DNA of 64,000 bases from Hydractinia symbiolongicarpus (taxonomy: Eukaryota > Cnidaria > Hydrozoa > Anthoathecata > Hydractiniidae). The notes under the pieces were generated by a model. That model saw only the letters and a list, made by a program, of their open reading frames with translations, ran no database searches and had not been told where the DNA came from. Numbering within the stretch: position 1 is the first letter of the stretch; every line of letters starts with the position of its first letter. Location: contig NC_079887.1 of NCBI RefSeq assembly GCF_029227915.1, forward strand, positions 19,157,650-19,221,649. Direction: 5' to 3'. The translations under genes were made by a program, and so were the position numbers. Positions 38,000 to 49,555 of this stretch are shown here, piece after piece.

Positions 38000-38180
38000 T
38001 AACCTGTGCAGGCACGTGGAGCAACGTGACTTACGTGTAAGGCCTTTATTAGAAGTCAAATGCCATATTACAGCGCTTGTAGGCCTCTTAGCGTAGTTGA
38101 GGGTGTTATAAAGCCTCGGCGCAATGGAAGGCGACTTTGGACGTCGTAGTCCATTAAGAGTGGAAGGATTAGAGCAATGG
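38000..38180 (+). repeat. Monomer type I, copy 1 (local type)
   Basis: This unit has CAGCGCTTGTAGGCC, GTTGAGGGTGTTATAAAGCC and CTCGGCGCAATGGAAGG, then CGACTTTGG. I saw this type only in this part of the window. It follows an E-like unit with GGTAGGATTAGAGCAATGG. Confidence 0.75.
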
Positions 38181-38544
38181 TAACCTGCGCAGGCACGTAG
38201 AGCAACGTGATTTACGTGTAAGGCCTTTGTTAGAAGTCAAAAGGCCACATTGCCGTCTTCAGAGGCCCGTGCGCGTACCTGACGGTGTTTTAAAGCCATG
38301 GTGCAACAAAAAATCACTTGGAACGTCGAAGTCCATTGAGAGTGGAAAGATTAGACCAATATTAACCTGCGCAAGCACGTGGAACTACGTGATTTACGTG
38401 TAAGGCTGTTATTAGGCATTAAAAGGCCATATTACTGCGTTTAGAGGCCCATGCGCGTAGATGACAGTGTTTTAAAGCCGTGACGCAACGGAAAACCACT
38501 TGGGACGTCGTAGTCCATTGAGAGTGGAAGGATTGGACCAATGG

Positions 38545-38726
38545 TAATCTGCGCAGGCACGTGGAGCCACTTGATTTACGTGTAAACCCTTTATTAGGCA
38601 TCAAAAGGCCATATTACAGCGTTTGTAGGCCTGTTAGCGTAGTTAAGGGTGTTATAAAGCCTCGGCGCAATGGAAGGCAACTTTGGACGTCGTAGTCCAT
38701 TGGCAGTAGAAGGATTAGACCAATGG
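38545..38726 (+). repeat. Monomer type I, copy 2 (local type)
   Basis: The mark GCCTCGGCGCAATGG starts at 38,659, exactly 546 bp (three monomers) after the first copy at 38,113. The two copies differ at several bases (CGCTTGTAGGCCTC versus CGTTTGTAGGCCTG; GGCGACTTT versus GGCAACTTT), so this three-monomer duplication is older than those at either end of the window. Confidence 0.75.
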
Positions 38727-38930
38727 TAACCTGCTCAGGCACGTGGAACCAGGTGATTTACGTGTAAGGCCTTTATTAGGCGTCAAAAAGCCACATAACG
38801 GTCTTTAGAGGCCAGTGCGCGTAGTTGACGGTGTTTTAAAGCCATGGCGCAACAAAAAATCACTTGGCACGTCAAAGTGCATTGAGAGTGGAAAGATTAG
38901 ACTAATATTACCTGCGCAGGCACGTGAAAC

Positions 38931-41400
38931 TACGTGATTTACGTGTAAGGCTTTTATTAGGCATCAAAAGGCCATATTACAACGTTTAGAGGCCCATGCG
39001 CGTAGTTAACGGTGTTTTGAAGCTGTGACGCAACGGAAAACCACTTGGGACGTCGTAGTCCATAGAGACTGGAATGATTAGACCAATGGTAACCTGCGCA
39101 GGCACGTGGAACCACTTGACTTACGTGAAAGGATTTTATTAGGCGTCAAAAGGCCATATTACGGCCTTTAGAATTCTCTTAGCGTGGTTGACGGTGTTAT
39201 AAAGCCATGGGGCAATGGAAAGCCACTTCGGACGTCGTAGTTCATTGAGAGTGGAAGCATTAGACCAATGGTAACCTGCGCAGGCACGTGGAACCACGTC
39301 ATTTATGTGCAAGGCTTTTATTAAGCATCAAAAGGCCATATTACAGCGTTTAGAGGACCGTGCGCGTAGTTAACGGTGTTTTAAAGCTGTGACGCAACGG
39401 AAAACCACTTGGGACGTCGTAGTCCATAGAGACTGGAATGATTAGACCAATGGTAACCTGCGCTGGCACGTGGAACCACTTGACTTACGTGAAAGGATTT
39501 TATTAGGCGTCAAAAGGCCATATTACGGCCTTTAGAAGTCTCTTAGCGTGGTTGACGGTGTTATAAAGCCATGGGGCAATGGAAAGCCACTTCGGACGTA
39601 GTAGTCCATTAAGAGTGGAAGGATTAGAGCAATGGTAACCTGCGCAGGCACGTGGAGCAACGTGATTTACGTGTAAGGCCTTTGTTAGAAGTCAAAAGGC
39701 CATATTACGGTCGTTCGAGGCTTGTTAGCGTAGTTGACGGTGTTATTACGCCATGGCGCAATGGAAAACGACTTGGAACGTCTTAGGCCATTGACAACAG
39801 AAGGATTAGACCAATGGTAACCGGCGCAGTCACGTGAAACCACGTGATTTACGTGTAAGGCCTTAATTAGGCGTCAAAATGCCACATTACCGTCTTTAGA
39901 GGCCCGTGCGCGTAGCTGACGGTGTTTTAAAGCCATGGCGCAACAAAAAATCACTTGGGACGTCGAAGTCCATTGAGAGAGGAAGGATTAGACCAATATT
40001 AACCTGCGCAAGAACGTGGAACTACGTGATTTACGTGTAAGGCTTTTATTAGGCATCAGAAGGCCATATTACAGCGTTTAGAGGACCGTGCGCGTAGTTA
40101 ACGGTGTTTTAAAGCTGTGACGCAACGGAAAACCACTTGGGACGTCGTAGTCCATAGAGACTGGAATGATTAGACCAATGGTAACCTGCGCAGGCACGTG
40201 GAACCACTTGACTTACGTGAAAGGATTTTGTTAGGCGTCAAAAGGCCATATTGCGGCCTTTAGAAGTCTCTTAGCGTGGTTGACGGAGTTATAAATCCAT
40301 GGGGCAATGGAAAACGGCTTCGGACGTCGTAGTCCACTGAGAGTGGAAGGATTAGACCAATGGTAACCTACGCAGGCGCGTGGAGCCACTTGATTTACGT
40401 GTAAGGCCTTTATTAGGCATCATAATGCCATATTACGGTCTTCGAGGTTTGTTAGCGTAGTTGACGGAGTTATTACGCCATGGCGCAATGGAAAACGACT
40501 TGCAACGTCTTAGGCCATTGACAACAGAAGGATTAGACCAATGGTAACCTGCGTAGGCACGTGGAACCACGTGATTTACGTGTAAGGCCTTAATTAGGCG
40601 TCAAAATGCCACATAACCGTCTTTAGAGGCCCGTGCGCGTAGCTGACGGTGTTTTAAAGCCATGGCGCAACAGAAAATCACTTGGGACGTCGAAGTCCGT
40701 TAAGAGTGGAAGGATTAGAGCAATGGTAACCTGCGCAGGCACGTGGAACCACTTGATTTACGTGTAAGGCCTTTCATTAGGCGTCAAAAGGCCGTATTAC
40801 GGCCTTTAGAGGGTTCTTAGCGTAGTTGACGGTGTTATAAAGCCATGGCGCAATGGAAAACGGCTTCGGACGTGGTAGTCCATTGAAAGTGGAAGGATTA
40901 GACCAATGGTAACACACGCAGGCACGTCGAACCACGTGATTTACGTGAAAGGCCTTTATTAGGCGTCAAAAGGCCACATTACGGTCTTCAGAGGCCCGTG
41001 CACGTAGTTAACGGTGTTATAAAGCCATGGCGGAATGGATATGGCCTTGGGATGTGGTAGTCAATTGAAAGTGGAAGGATTAGACCAATGGTAACCTACC
41101 GTGGAACCACGTGATTTACGTGTAAGGCCTTAATTATGCGTCAAAATGCCACATTACCGTCTTTAGAGGCCGGTGCGCGTAGGTAACGGTGTTTTAAAGC
41201 CATGGCGCAACAGAAAATCACTTGGGACATCGAAGTCCATTTAGAGTGGAAAGATTAGACCAATAATAACCTGCGCAAGCACGTGGAACTACGTGATTTA
41301 CGTGTAAGGCTTTTATTAGGCATCAGAAGGCCATATTACAGCGTTTAGAGGACCGTGCGCGTAGTTAACGGGGTTTTAAAGCTGTGACGCAACGGAAAAC
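38931..41400 (+). repeat. Mixed-type array segment
   Basis: This segment holds A, B, C, D and F units with intermediate divergence, some carrying the GGATATGGCC and GTCGAACC marks also seen near 36.9-37.05 kb (40.92-41.07 kb). One monomer has a 7-bp loss near 41,099. There is no gene and no other element. Confidence 0.75.
41097..41103. other. Scar of a 7-bp deletion within a monomer
   Basis: GTAACCTAC is followed at once by CGTGGAACC, where neighbours read GTAACCTACGCAGGCACG. The removed bases cover the GCAGGCA stretch in front of the CACGTGG dyad, so the left CACGTG is reduced to CCGTGG. Confidence 0.75.
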
Positions 41401-42128
41401 CACTTGGGACATCGAAGTCCATTTAGAGTGGAAAGATTAGACCAATATTAACCTGCGCAAGCACGTGGAACTACGTGATTTACGTGTAAGGCTTTTATTA
41501 GGCATCAGAAGGCCATATTACAGCGTTTAGAGGACCGTGCTCGTACTTAACGGTGTTTTAAAGCCGTGACGCAACGGAAAACCACTTGGGACGTCGTAGT
41601 CCATTGAGAGTAGAAGCATTAGACCAATGGTAACCTGCGCAGGCACGTGGAATCACGTCATTTACGTGCAAGGCTTTTATTAAGCATAAAAAGGCCATAT
41701 TACAGTAGTTAGAGGCCTGTAGACGTAGTTGACGGTGTTATAAAGCCGTGACGTAGCGGAAAACCACTTGGGACATCGAAGTCCATTTAGAGTGGAAAGA
41801 TTAGACCAATATTAACCTGCGCAAGGACGTGGAACTACGTGATTTACGTGTAAGGCTTTTATTAGGCATCAGAAGGCCATATTACAGCGTTTAGAGGACC
41901 GTGCTCGTACTTAACGGTGTTTTAAAGCCGTGACGCAACGGAAAACCACTTGGGACGTCGTAGTCCATTGAGAGTAGAAGCATTAGACCAATGGTAACCT
42001 GCGCAGGCACGTGGAATCACGTCATTTACGTGCAAGGCTTTTATTAAGCATAAAAAGGCCATATTACAGTAGTTAGAGGCCTGTAGACGTAGTTGACGGT
42101 GTTATAAAGCCGCGACGCAGCGGAAAAC
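41401..42128 (+). repeat. Two-monomer tandem duplication
   Basis: CACTTGGGACATCGAAG starts at 41,401 and again at 41,765, an offset of 364 (2 x 182). Both copies contain a B-like unit with GTGCTCGTACTTAACGG followed by an E-like unit with AGGCCTGTAGACGTAG that ends in GTTATAAAGCC. They differ at very few bases (GCAAGCACG/GCAAGGACG and the closing GTGACGTAGCGG/GCGACGCAGCGG), so this is a recent dimer duplication. Confidence 0.82.
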
Positions 42129-45100
42129 CACTTGGGACGTCGTAGTCCATTGAGAGTGGAAGCATTAGACCAATGGTAACCTGTGCAGGCACGTGGAACC
42201 ACGTCATTTACGTGCAAGGCTTTTACTAAGCATCAAAAGGCCATATTACAGTAGTTAGAGGCCTGTACACGTGGTTGACGGTGTTAAAAGGGTATACCAC
42301 AATGGAAAGCCACTTCGGACGTCGTAGTCCATTGAGAGTGGAAGGATTAGACCAATGGTAACCTACGCAGGCGCGTGGAGCCACTTGATTTACGTGTAAA
42401 GCCTTTATTAGGCATCAAAATGCCATATTACAGCGTTTAGAGGACCGTGCGCGTAGTTAACGGTATTTTAAAGCCGTGACGCAACGGAAAACCACTTGGG
42501 ACGTTGTAGTCCATTGAGACTGGAAAGATTAGACCAATGGTAACCTGCGCAGGCACGTGGAACCACATGATTTACGTGTAAGGCCTTTCATTAGGCGTCA
42601 AAAGGCCGTATTACGGCCTTTAGAGGGTTCTTAGCGTAGTTGACGGTGTTATAAAGCCATGGCGCAATGGAAAACGGCTTCGGACGTGGTAGTCCATTGA
42701 AAGTGGAAGGATTAGACCAATGGTAACCTACGCAGGCACGTGGAACCACGTGATTTACGTGTAAGGCCTTAATTATGCGTCAAAATGCCACATTACCGTC
42801 TTTAGAGGCCGGTGCGCGTAGGTAACGGTGTTTTAAAGCCATGGCGCAACAGAAAATCACTTGGGACATCGAAGTCCATTTAGAGTGGAAAGATTAGACC
42901 AATATTAACCTGCGCAAGCACGTGGAACTACGTGATTTACGTGTAAGGCTTTTATTAGGCATCAGAAGGCCATATTACAGCGTTTAGAGGACCGTGCGCG
43001 TAGTTAACGGTGTTTTAAAGCTGTGACGCAACGGAAAACCACTTGGGAGGTCGTAGTTCATAGAGACTTGAATGATTAGACCAATGGTAACCTGCGCAGG
43101 CACGTGGAACCACTTGACTTACGTGAAAGGATTTTATTAGGCGTCAAAAGGCCATATTACGGCCTTTAGAAGTCTCTTAGCGTGGTTGACGGTGTTATAA
43201 AGCCATGGGACAATGGAAAGACACTTCGGACGTCGTAGTCCATTAAGAGTGGAAGGATTAGAGCAATGGTAACCTGCGCAGGCACGTGGAGCAACGTGAT
43301 TTACGCGTAAGGCCTTTGTTAGAAGTCAAAAGGCCATATTACGGTCGTTCGAGGCTTGTTAGCGTTGTTGACGGTGTTATTACGCCATGGCGCAATGGAA
43401 AACGACTTGCAACGTCTTAGGCCATTGACAACAGAAGGATTAGACCAATGGTAACCTGCGCAGGCACGTGGAACCACGTGATTTACGTGTAAGGCCTTAA
43501 TTATGCGTCGAAATGCCATATTACCGTCTTTAGAGGCCGGTGCGCGTAGGTGACGGTGTTTTAAAGCCGTGGCGCAACAGAAAACCACTTGGGACATCGA
43601 AGTCCATTTAGAGTGGAAAGATTAGACCAATATTAACCTGCGCAAGCACGTGGAACTACGTGATTTACGTGTAAGGCTTTTATTAGGCATCAGAAGGCCA
43701 TATTACAGCGTTTAGAGGACCGTGCGCGTAGTTAACGGTGTTTTAAAGCTGTGACGCAACGGAAAATCACTTGGGACGTCGTAGTCCATAGAGACTGGAA
43801 TGATTAGACCAATGGTAACCTGCGCAGGCACGTGGAACCACTTGACTTACGTGAAAGGATTTTTATAGGCGTCAAAAGGCCATATTACGGCCTTTAGAAG
43901 TCTCTTAAGGTGGTTGACGGTGTTATAAAGCCATGGGGCAATGGAAAACGGCTTCGGACGTCGTAGTCCATTGAGAGTGGAAGGATTAGACCAATGGTAA
44001 CCTACGCAGGCGCGTGGAGCCACTTGATTTACGTGTAAGGCCTTTATTAGGCATCATAATGCCATATTACGGTCGTTCGAGGTTTGTTAGCGTAGTTGAC
44101 GGAGTTATTACGCCATGGCGCAATGGAAAACGTCTTGCAACGTCTTAGGCCATTGACAACAGAAGGATTAGACCAATGGTAACCTGCGTAGGCACGTGGA
44201 ACCACGTGATTTACGTGTAAGGTCTTAATTAGGCGTCAAAATGCCACATTACCGTCTTTAGAGACCCGTGCGCGTAGCTGACGGTATTTTAAAGCCATGG
44301 CGCAACAGAAAATCACTTGGGACGTCGAAGTCCGTTGAGAGTGGAAGGATTAGAGCAATGGTAACCTGCGCAGGCACGTGGAACCACTTGATTTACGTGT
44401 AAGGCCTTTCATTAGGCGTCAAAAGGCCGTATTACGGCCTTTAGAGGGTTCTTAGCGTAGTTGACGGTGTTATAAAGCCATGGCGCAATGAAAAACGGCT
44501 TCGGACGTGGTAGTCCATTGAAAGTGGAAGGATTAGACCAATGGTAACCTACGCAGGCACGTGGAACCACGTGATTTACGTGTAAGGCATTAATTATGCG
44601 TCAAAATGCCACATTACCGTCTTTAGAGGCCTGTGCGCGTAGGTAACGGTGTTTTAAAGCCATGGCGCAACAGAAAATCACTTGGGACATCGAAGTCCAT
44701 TTAGAGTGGAAAGATTAGACCAATATTAACCTGCGCAGGCACCTGGAACCACGTGATTTACGTGTAAGGCCTTAATTATGCGTCAAAATGCTACATTACC
44801 GTCTTTAGAGGCCGGTGCGCGTAGTTAACGGTGTTTTAAAGCTGTGACGCAACGGAAAACCACTTGGGACGTCGTAGTCCATAGAGACTGGAAAGATTAG
44901 ACCAATATTAACCTGCGCAAGCACGTGGAACTACGTGATTTACGTGTAAGGATTTTATTAGGCGTCAAAAGGCCATATTACGGCCTTTAGAAGTCTCTTA
45001 GCGTGGTTGACGGTGTTATAAAGCCATGGGGCAATGGAAAGACACTTCGGACGTCGTAGTCCATGAAGAGTGGAAGGATTAGAGCAATGGTAACCTGCGC

Positions 45101-46950
45101 AGGCACATGGAGCAACGTGATTTACGTGTAATGCCTTTGTTAGAAGGCAAAAGGCCATATTACGGTCGTTCGAGGCTTGTTAGCGTAGTTGACGGTGTTA
45201 CTACGCCATGGCGCAATGGAAAACGACTTGCAACGTCTTAGGCCATTGACAACAGAAGGATTAGACCAATGGTAACCTGCGCAGGCACGTGGAACCACGT
45301 GATTTACGTGTAAGGCCTTAATTTTGCGTCGAAATGCCATATTACCGTCTTTAGAGGCCGGTGCGCGTAGGTGACGGTGTTTTAAAGCCATGGCGCAACA
45401 GAAAACCACTTGGGACGTCGAAGTCCATTTAGAGTGGAAAGATTAGACCAATATTAACCTGCGCAAGCACGTGGAACTACGTGATTTACGTGTAAGGCTT
45501 TTATTAGGCATCAGAAGGCCATATTAAAGCGTTTAGAGGACCGTGCGCGTAGTTAACGGTGTTTTAAAGCTGTGACGCAACGGAAAATCACTTGGGACGT
45601 CGTAGTCCATAGAGACTGGAATGATTAGACCAATGGTAACCTGCGCAGGCACGTGGAACCACTTGACTTACGTGAAAGGATTTTTATAGGCGTCAAAAGG
45701 CCATATTACGGCCTTTAGAAGTCTCTTAGCGTGGTTGACGGAGTTATAAATCCATGGGGCAATGGAAAACGGCTTCGGACGTCGTAGTCCATTGAGCGTG
45801 GAAGGATTAGACCAATGGTAACCTACGCAGGCGCGTGGAGCCACTTGATTTACGTGTAAGGCCTTTATTAGGCATCATAATGCCATATTACGGTCGTTCG
45901 AGGTTTGTTAGCGTAGTTGACGGAGTTATTACGCCATGGCGCAATGGAAAACGTCTTGCAACGTCTTAGGCCATTGACAACAGAAGGATTAGACCAATGA
46001 TAACCTGCGTAGGCACGTGGAACCACGTGATTTACGTGTAAGGCCTTAATTATGCGTCAAAATGCCACATTACCGTCTTTAGAGGCCGGTGCGCGTAGGT
46101 AACGGTGTTTTAAAGCCATGGCGCAACAGAAAATCACTTGGGACATCGAAGTCCATTTAGAGTGGAAAGATTAGACCAATATTAACCTGCGCAGGCACGT
46201 GGAACCACGTGATTTACGTGTAAGGCCTTAATTATGCGTCAAAATGCCACATTACCGTCTTTAGAGGCCGGTGCGCGTAGTTAACGGTGTTTTAAAGCTG
46301 TGACGCAACGGAAAACCACTTGGGACGTCGTAGTCCATAGAGACTGGAAAGATTAGACCAATATTAACCTGCGCAAGCACGTGGAACTACGTGATTTACG
46401 TGTAAGGATTTTATTAGGCGTCAAAAGGCCATATTACGGCCTTTAGAAGTCTCTTAGCGTGGTTGACGGTGTTATAAAGCCATGGGGCAATGGAAAGACA
46501 CTTCGGACGTCGTAGTCCATTAAGAGTGGAAGGATTAGAGCAATGGTAACCTGCGCAGGCACATGGAGCAACGTGATTTACGTGTAAGGCCTTTGTTAGA
46601 AGGCAAAAGGCCATATTACGGTCGTTCGAGGCTTTTTAGCGTAGTTGACGGTGTTACTACGCCATGGCGCAATGGAAAACGACTTGGAACGTCTTAGGCC
46701 ATTGACAACAGAAGGATTAGACCAATGGTAACCTGTGCAGTCACGTGGAACCACGTGATTTACGTGTAAGGCCTTAATTAGGCGTCAAAATGCCACATTA
46801 CCGTCTTTAGAGGCCCGTGCGCGTAGCTGACGGTGTTTTAAAGCCATGGCGCAACAAAAAATCACTTGGGACGTCGAAGTTCATTGAGAGAGGAAGGATT
46901 AGACCAATATTAACCTGCGCAAGCACGTGGAACTACGTGATTAACGTGTA
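42129..46950 (+). repeat. Segment with 8- and 10-monomer-offset copies
   Basis: About 43.30-44.20 kb recurs at about 45.12-46.02 kb (offset about 1,821, ten monomers), sharing GCGTCGAAATGCC, CTTGCAACGTCTTAGG and the GGATTTTTATAGGCG variant. About 44.58-44.96 kb recurs at 46.03-46.42 kb (offset 1,456, eight monomers). The two offsets side by side show that a two-monomer loss separates the copies. There is no gene. Confidence 0.75.
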
Positions 46951-49555
46951 AGGTTTTTATTAGGCGTCAAAAGGCCATATTACGGCCTTTAGAAGTCTCT
47001 TAGCGTGGTTGACGGTGTTATAAAGCCATGGGGCAATGGAAAGCCACTTCGGACGTCGTAGTTCATTGAGAGTGGAAGTATTAGACCAATGGTAACCTGC
47101 GCAGGCACGTGGAATCACGTCATTTACGTGCAAGGCTTTAATTAAGCATAAAAAGGCCATATTACAGTAGTTAGAGGCCTGTAAACGTAGTTGACGGTGT
47201 TAAATGGGTATGCCGCAATGGAAAGCCACTTCGGACGTCGTAGTCCATTGAGAGTGGAAGGATTAGACCAATGGTAACCTACGCAGGGGCGTGGAGCCAC
47301 TTGATTTACGTGTAAGGCCTTTATTAGACATCAAAATGCCATATTACACCGTTTAGAGGACCGTGCGCGTAGTTAACGGTGTTATAAAGCCGTGACGCAA
47401 CGGAAAACCACTTGGGACGTCGTAGTCCATTGAGAGTGGAAGGATTAGACCAATGGTAACCTGCACAGGCACGTGGAACCACTTGATTTACGTGTAAGGC
47501 CTTTATTAGGCGTCAAAACACCGTACTACGGCCTTTAGAGGGTTTTTAGCGTAGTTGACGGTGTTATAAAGCCATGGCGCAATGGAAAACGGCTTCGGAC
47601 GTCGTAGTTTATTGGGAGTGGAAGGATTAGACCAATAATAACCTGCGCAAGCACGTGGAACCACTTGATTTACGTGTAAGGCCTTTAAAAGGGCACCAAA
47701 ATGCCATATTACAGCGTTTGGAGACCCGTGCGCGTATTTGACGGTGTCTTCAAGCTGTGACGCAACGAAAAACCACTTGGGACGTCGTAGTCTATTGAGA
47801 GTGAAGGGATTAGACCAATGGTAACCTGCGCAGGCACGTGGAACCACTTGATTTACGTGAAAGGCCTTTATTAGGCGTCAAAAGGCCATATTACGGCCTT
47901 TAGAAGTCTCTTTGCGTGGTTGACGGTGTTATAAAGCCATGGGGCAATGGAAAGACACTTCGGACGTCGTAGTCCATTAAGAGTGGAAGGATTAGAGCAA
48001 TGGTAACCTGCGCAGGCACGTGGAGCAACGTGATATACGCGTAAGGCCTTTGTTAGAAGTCAAAAGGCCATATTACGGTCGTTCGAGGCTTGTTAGCGTA
48101 GTTGACGGTGTTATTACGCCATGGCGCAATGGAAAACGACTTGGAACCTCTTAGGCCATTGACAACAGAAGGATTAGACCAATGGTAACCTGCGCAGGCA
48201 CGTGGAACCACGTGATTTACGTGTAAGGCCTTAATTATGCGTCAAAATGCCACATTACCGTCTTTAGAGGCCGGTGCGCGTAGGTGACGGTGTTTTAAAG
48301 CCATGGCGCAACAGAAAATCACTTGGGACGTGGAAGTCCATTTAGAGTGGAAAGATTAGACCAATATTAACCTGCGCAAGCACGTGGAACTACGTGATTT
48401 ACGTGTAAGGCTTTTATTAGGCATCAGAAGGCCATATTACAGCGTTTAGAGGACCGTGCGCGTAGTTAACGGTGTTTTAAAGCTGTGACGCAACGGAAAA
48501 CCACTTGGGACGTCGTAGTCCATAGAGACTGGAATGATTAAACCAATGGTAACCTGCGCAGGCACGTGGAACCACTTTACTTACGTGAAAGGATTTTATT
48601 AGGCGTCAAAAGGCCATATTACGGCCTTTAGAAGTCTCTTAGAGTGGTTGACGGTGTTATAAAGCCATGGGGCAATGGAAAGCCATTTCGGACGTCGTAG
48701 TCCATTAAGAGTGGAAGGTTTAGAGCAATGGTAACCTACTCAGGCATGTGGAACTACTTGATTTACGTGAAAGGACTTTATTAGGCGTCAAAAGGCCATA
48801 TTACGGCCTTTAGAGGTATCTTAGCGTGGTTGATGGAGTTATAAATCCATAGGGCAATGGAAAACGGCTTCGGACGTCGTAGTCCATTGAGAGAGGAAGG
48901 ATTAGACCAATGGTAACCTACGCAGGCGCGTGGAGGCACTTGATTTACGTGTAAGGCCTTTATTAGGCATCATAATGCCATATTACGGTCGTTCGAGGTT
49001 TGTTAGCGTAGTTGACGGAGTTATTACGCCATGGCGCAATGGAAAACGACTTGCAACGTCTTAGGCCATTGACAACAGAAGGATTAGACCAATGGTAACC
49101 TGCGTAGGCACGTGGAACCACGTGATTTACGTGTAAGGCCTTAATTAGGCGTCAAAATGCCACATTACCGTCTTTAGAGGCCTGTGCGCGTAGCTGACGG
49201 TGTTTTAAAGCCATGGCGCAACAGAAAATCACTTGGGACGTCGAAGTCCATGGAGAGTGGAAAGATTAGACCAATGGTAACCTGCGCAAGCACGTGGAAC
49301 CACTTGATTTACGTGTAAGGCCTTTATTAGGCATCAAAATCCATATTACAGCGTTTGGAGTCCCGTGCGCTTATTTGACGGTGTCTTCAAGCTGTGACGC
49401 AACAAAAAACCAATTGGGACGTCGTAGTCCATTGAAAGTGGAAGGATTAAACCAATGGTAACCTGCGCAGGCACGTGGAACCACTTGACTTACGTGAAAG
49501 GATTTTATTAGGCGTCAAAAGGCCATATTACGGCCTTTAGAAGTCTCTTAGCGTG
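46951..49555 (+). repeat. Source block of the 50.6-52.8 kb copy
   Basis: This segment includes E-type with TTAAATGGGTATGCC, B-like with TTAGACATCAAAATG, an F unit whose hairpin is broken (AAAACACCGTACTACGG), and the G subtype with CTTTAAAAGGGCACC. About 46.96-47.45 kb and 47.84-49.55 kb both recur to the right, at offsets 3,641 and 3,276 respectively. Confidence 0.78.

Larger units (their letters stand above)
33490..38930 (+). repeat. Divergent core of the array
   Basis: Monomers here carry the most private changes: TTAGGTGGAAAAAGCC, CAATTTGGAAAAGG, GTCTTTTCTACAGCC, GGCCCAATGCAAAAATAC, CATTTTGCCGTCTTTGG, AAAAGAACATACTACGG, GGGATGTGGTAGTCCC, GGCAACTGGAACAA and AAGCCTCGGCGCAATGG. Lengths vary more than elsewhere. 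The segment is flanked by related copies of one unit (33.34-33.59 and 38.76-39.01 kb). Known satellite biology: older, less homogenised monomers accumulate changes while recently amplified parts stay uniform. I infer that this is an older part of the array, but the repeat family is unchanged. Confidence 0.8.

Noticed and set aside
33490-38930. A transposon or unique insertion as the cause of divergence in the core.
   Set aside because: All sequence there still aligns to the 182-bp unit. There are no terminal repeats, target duplications or coding remnants, only point changes and short deletions.
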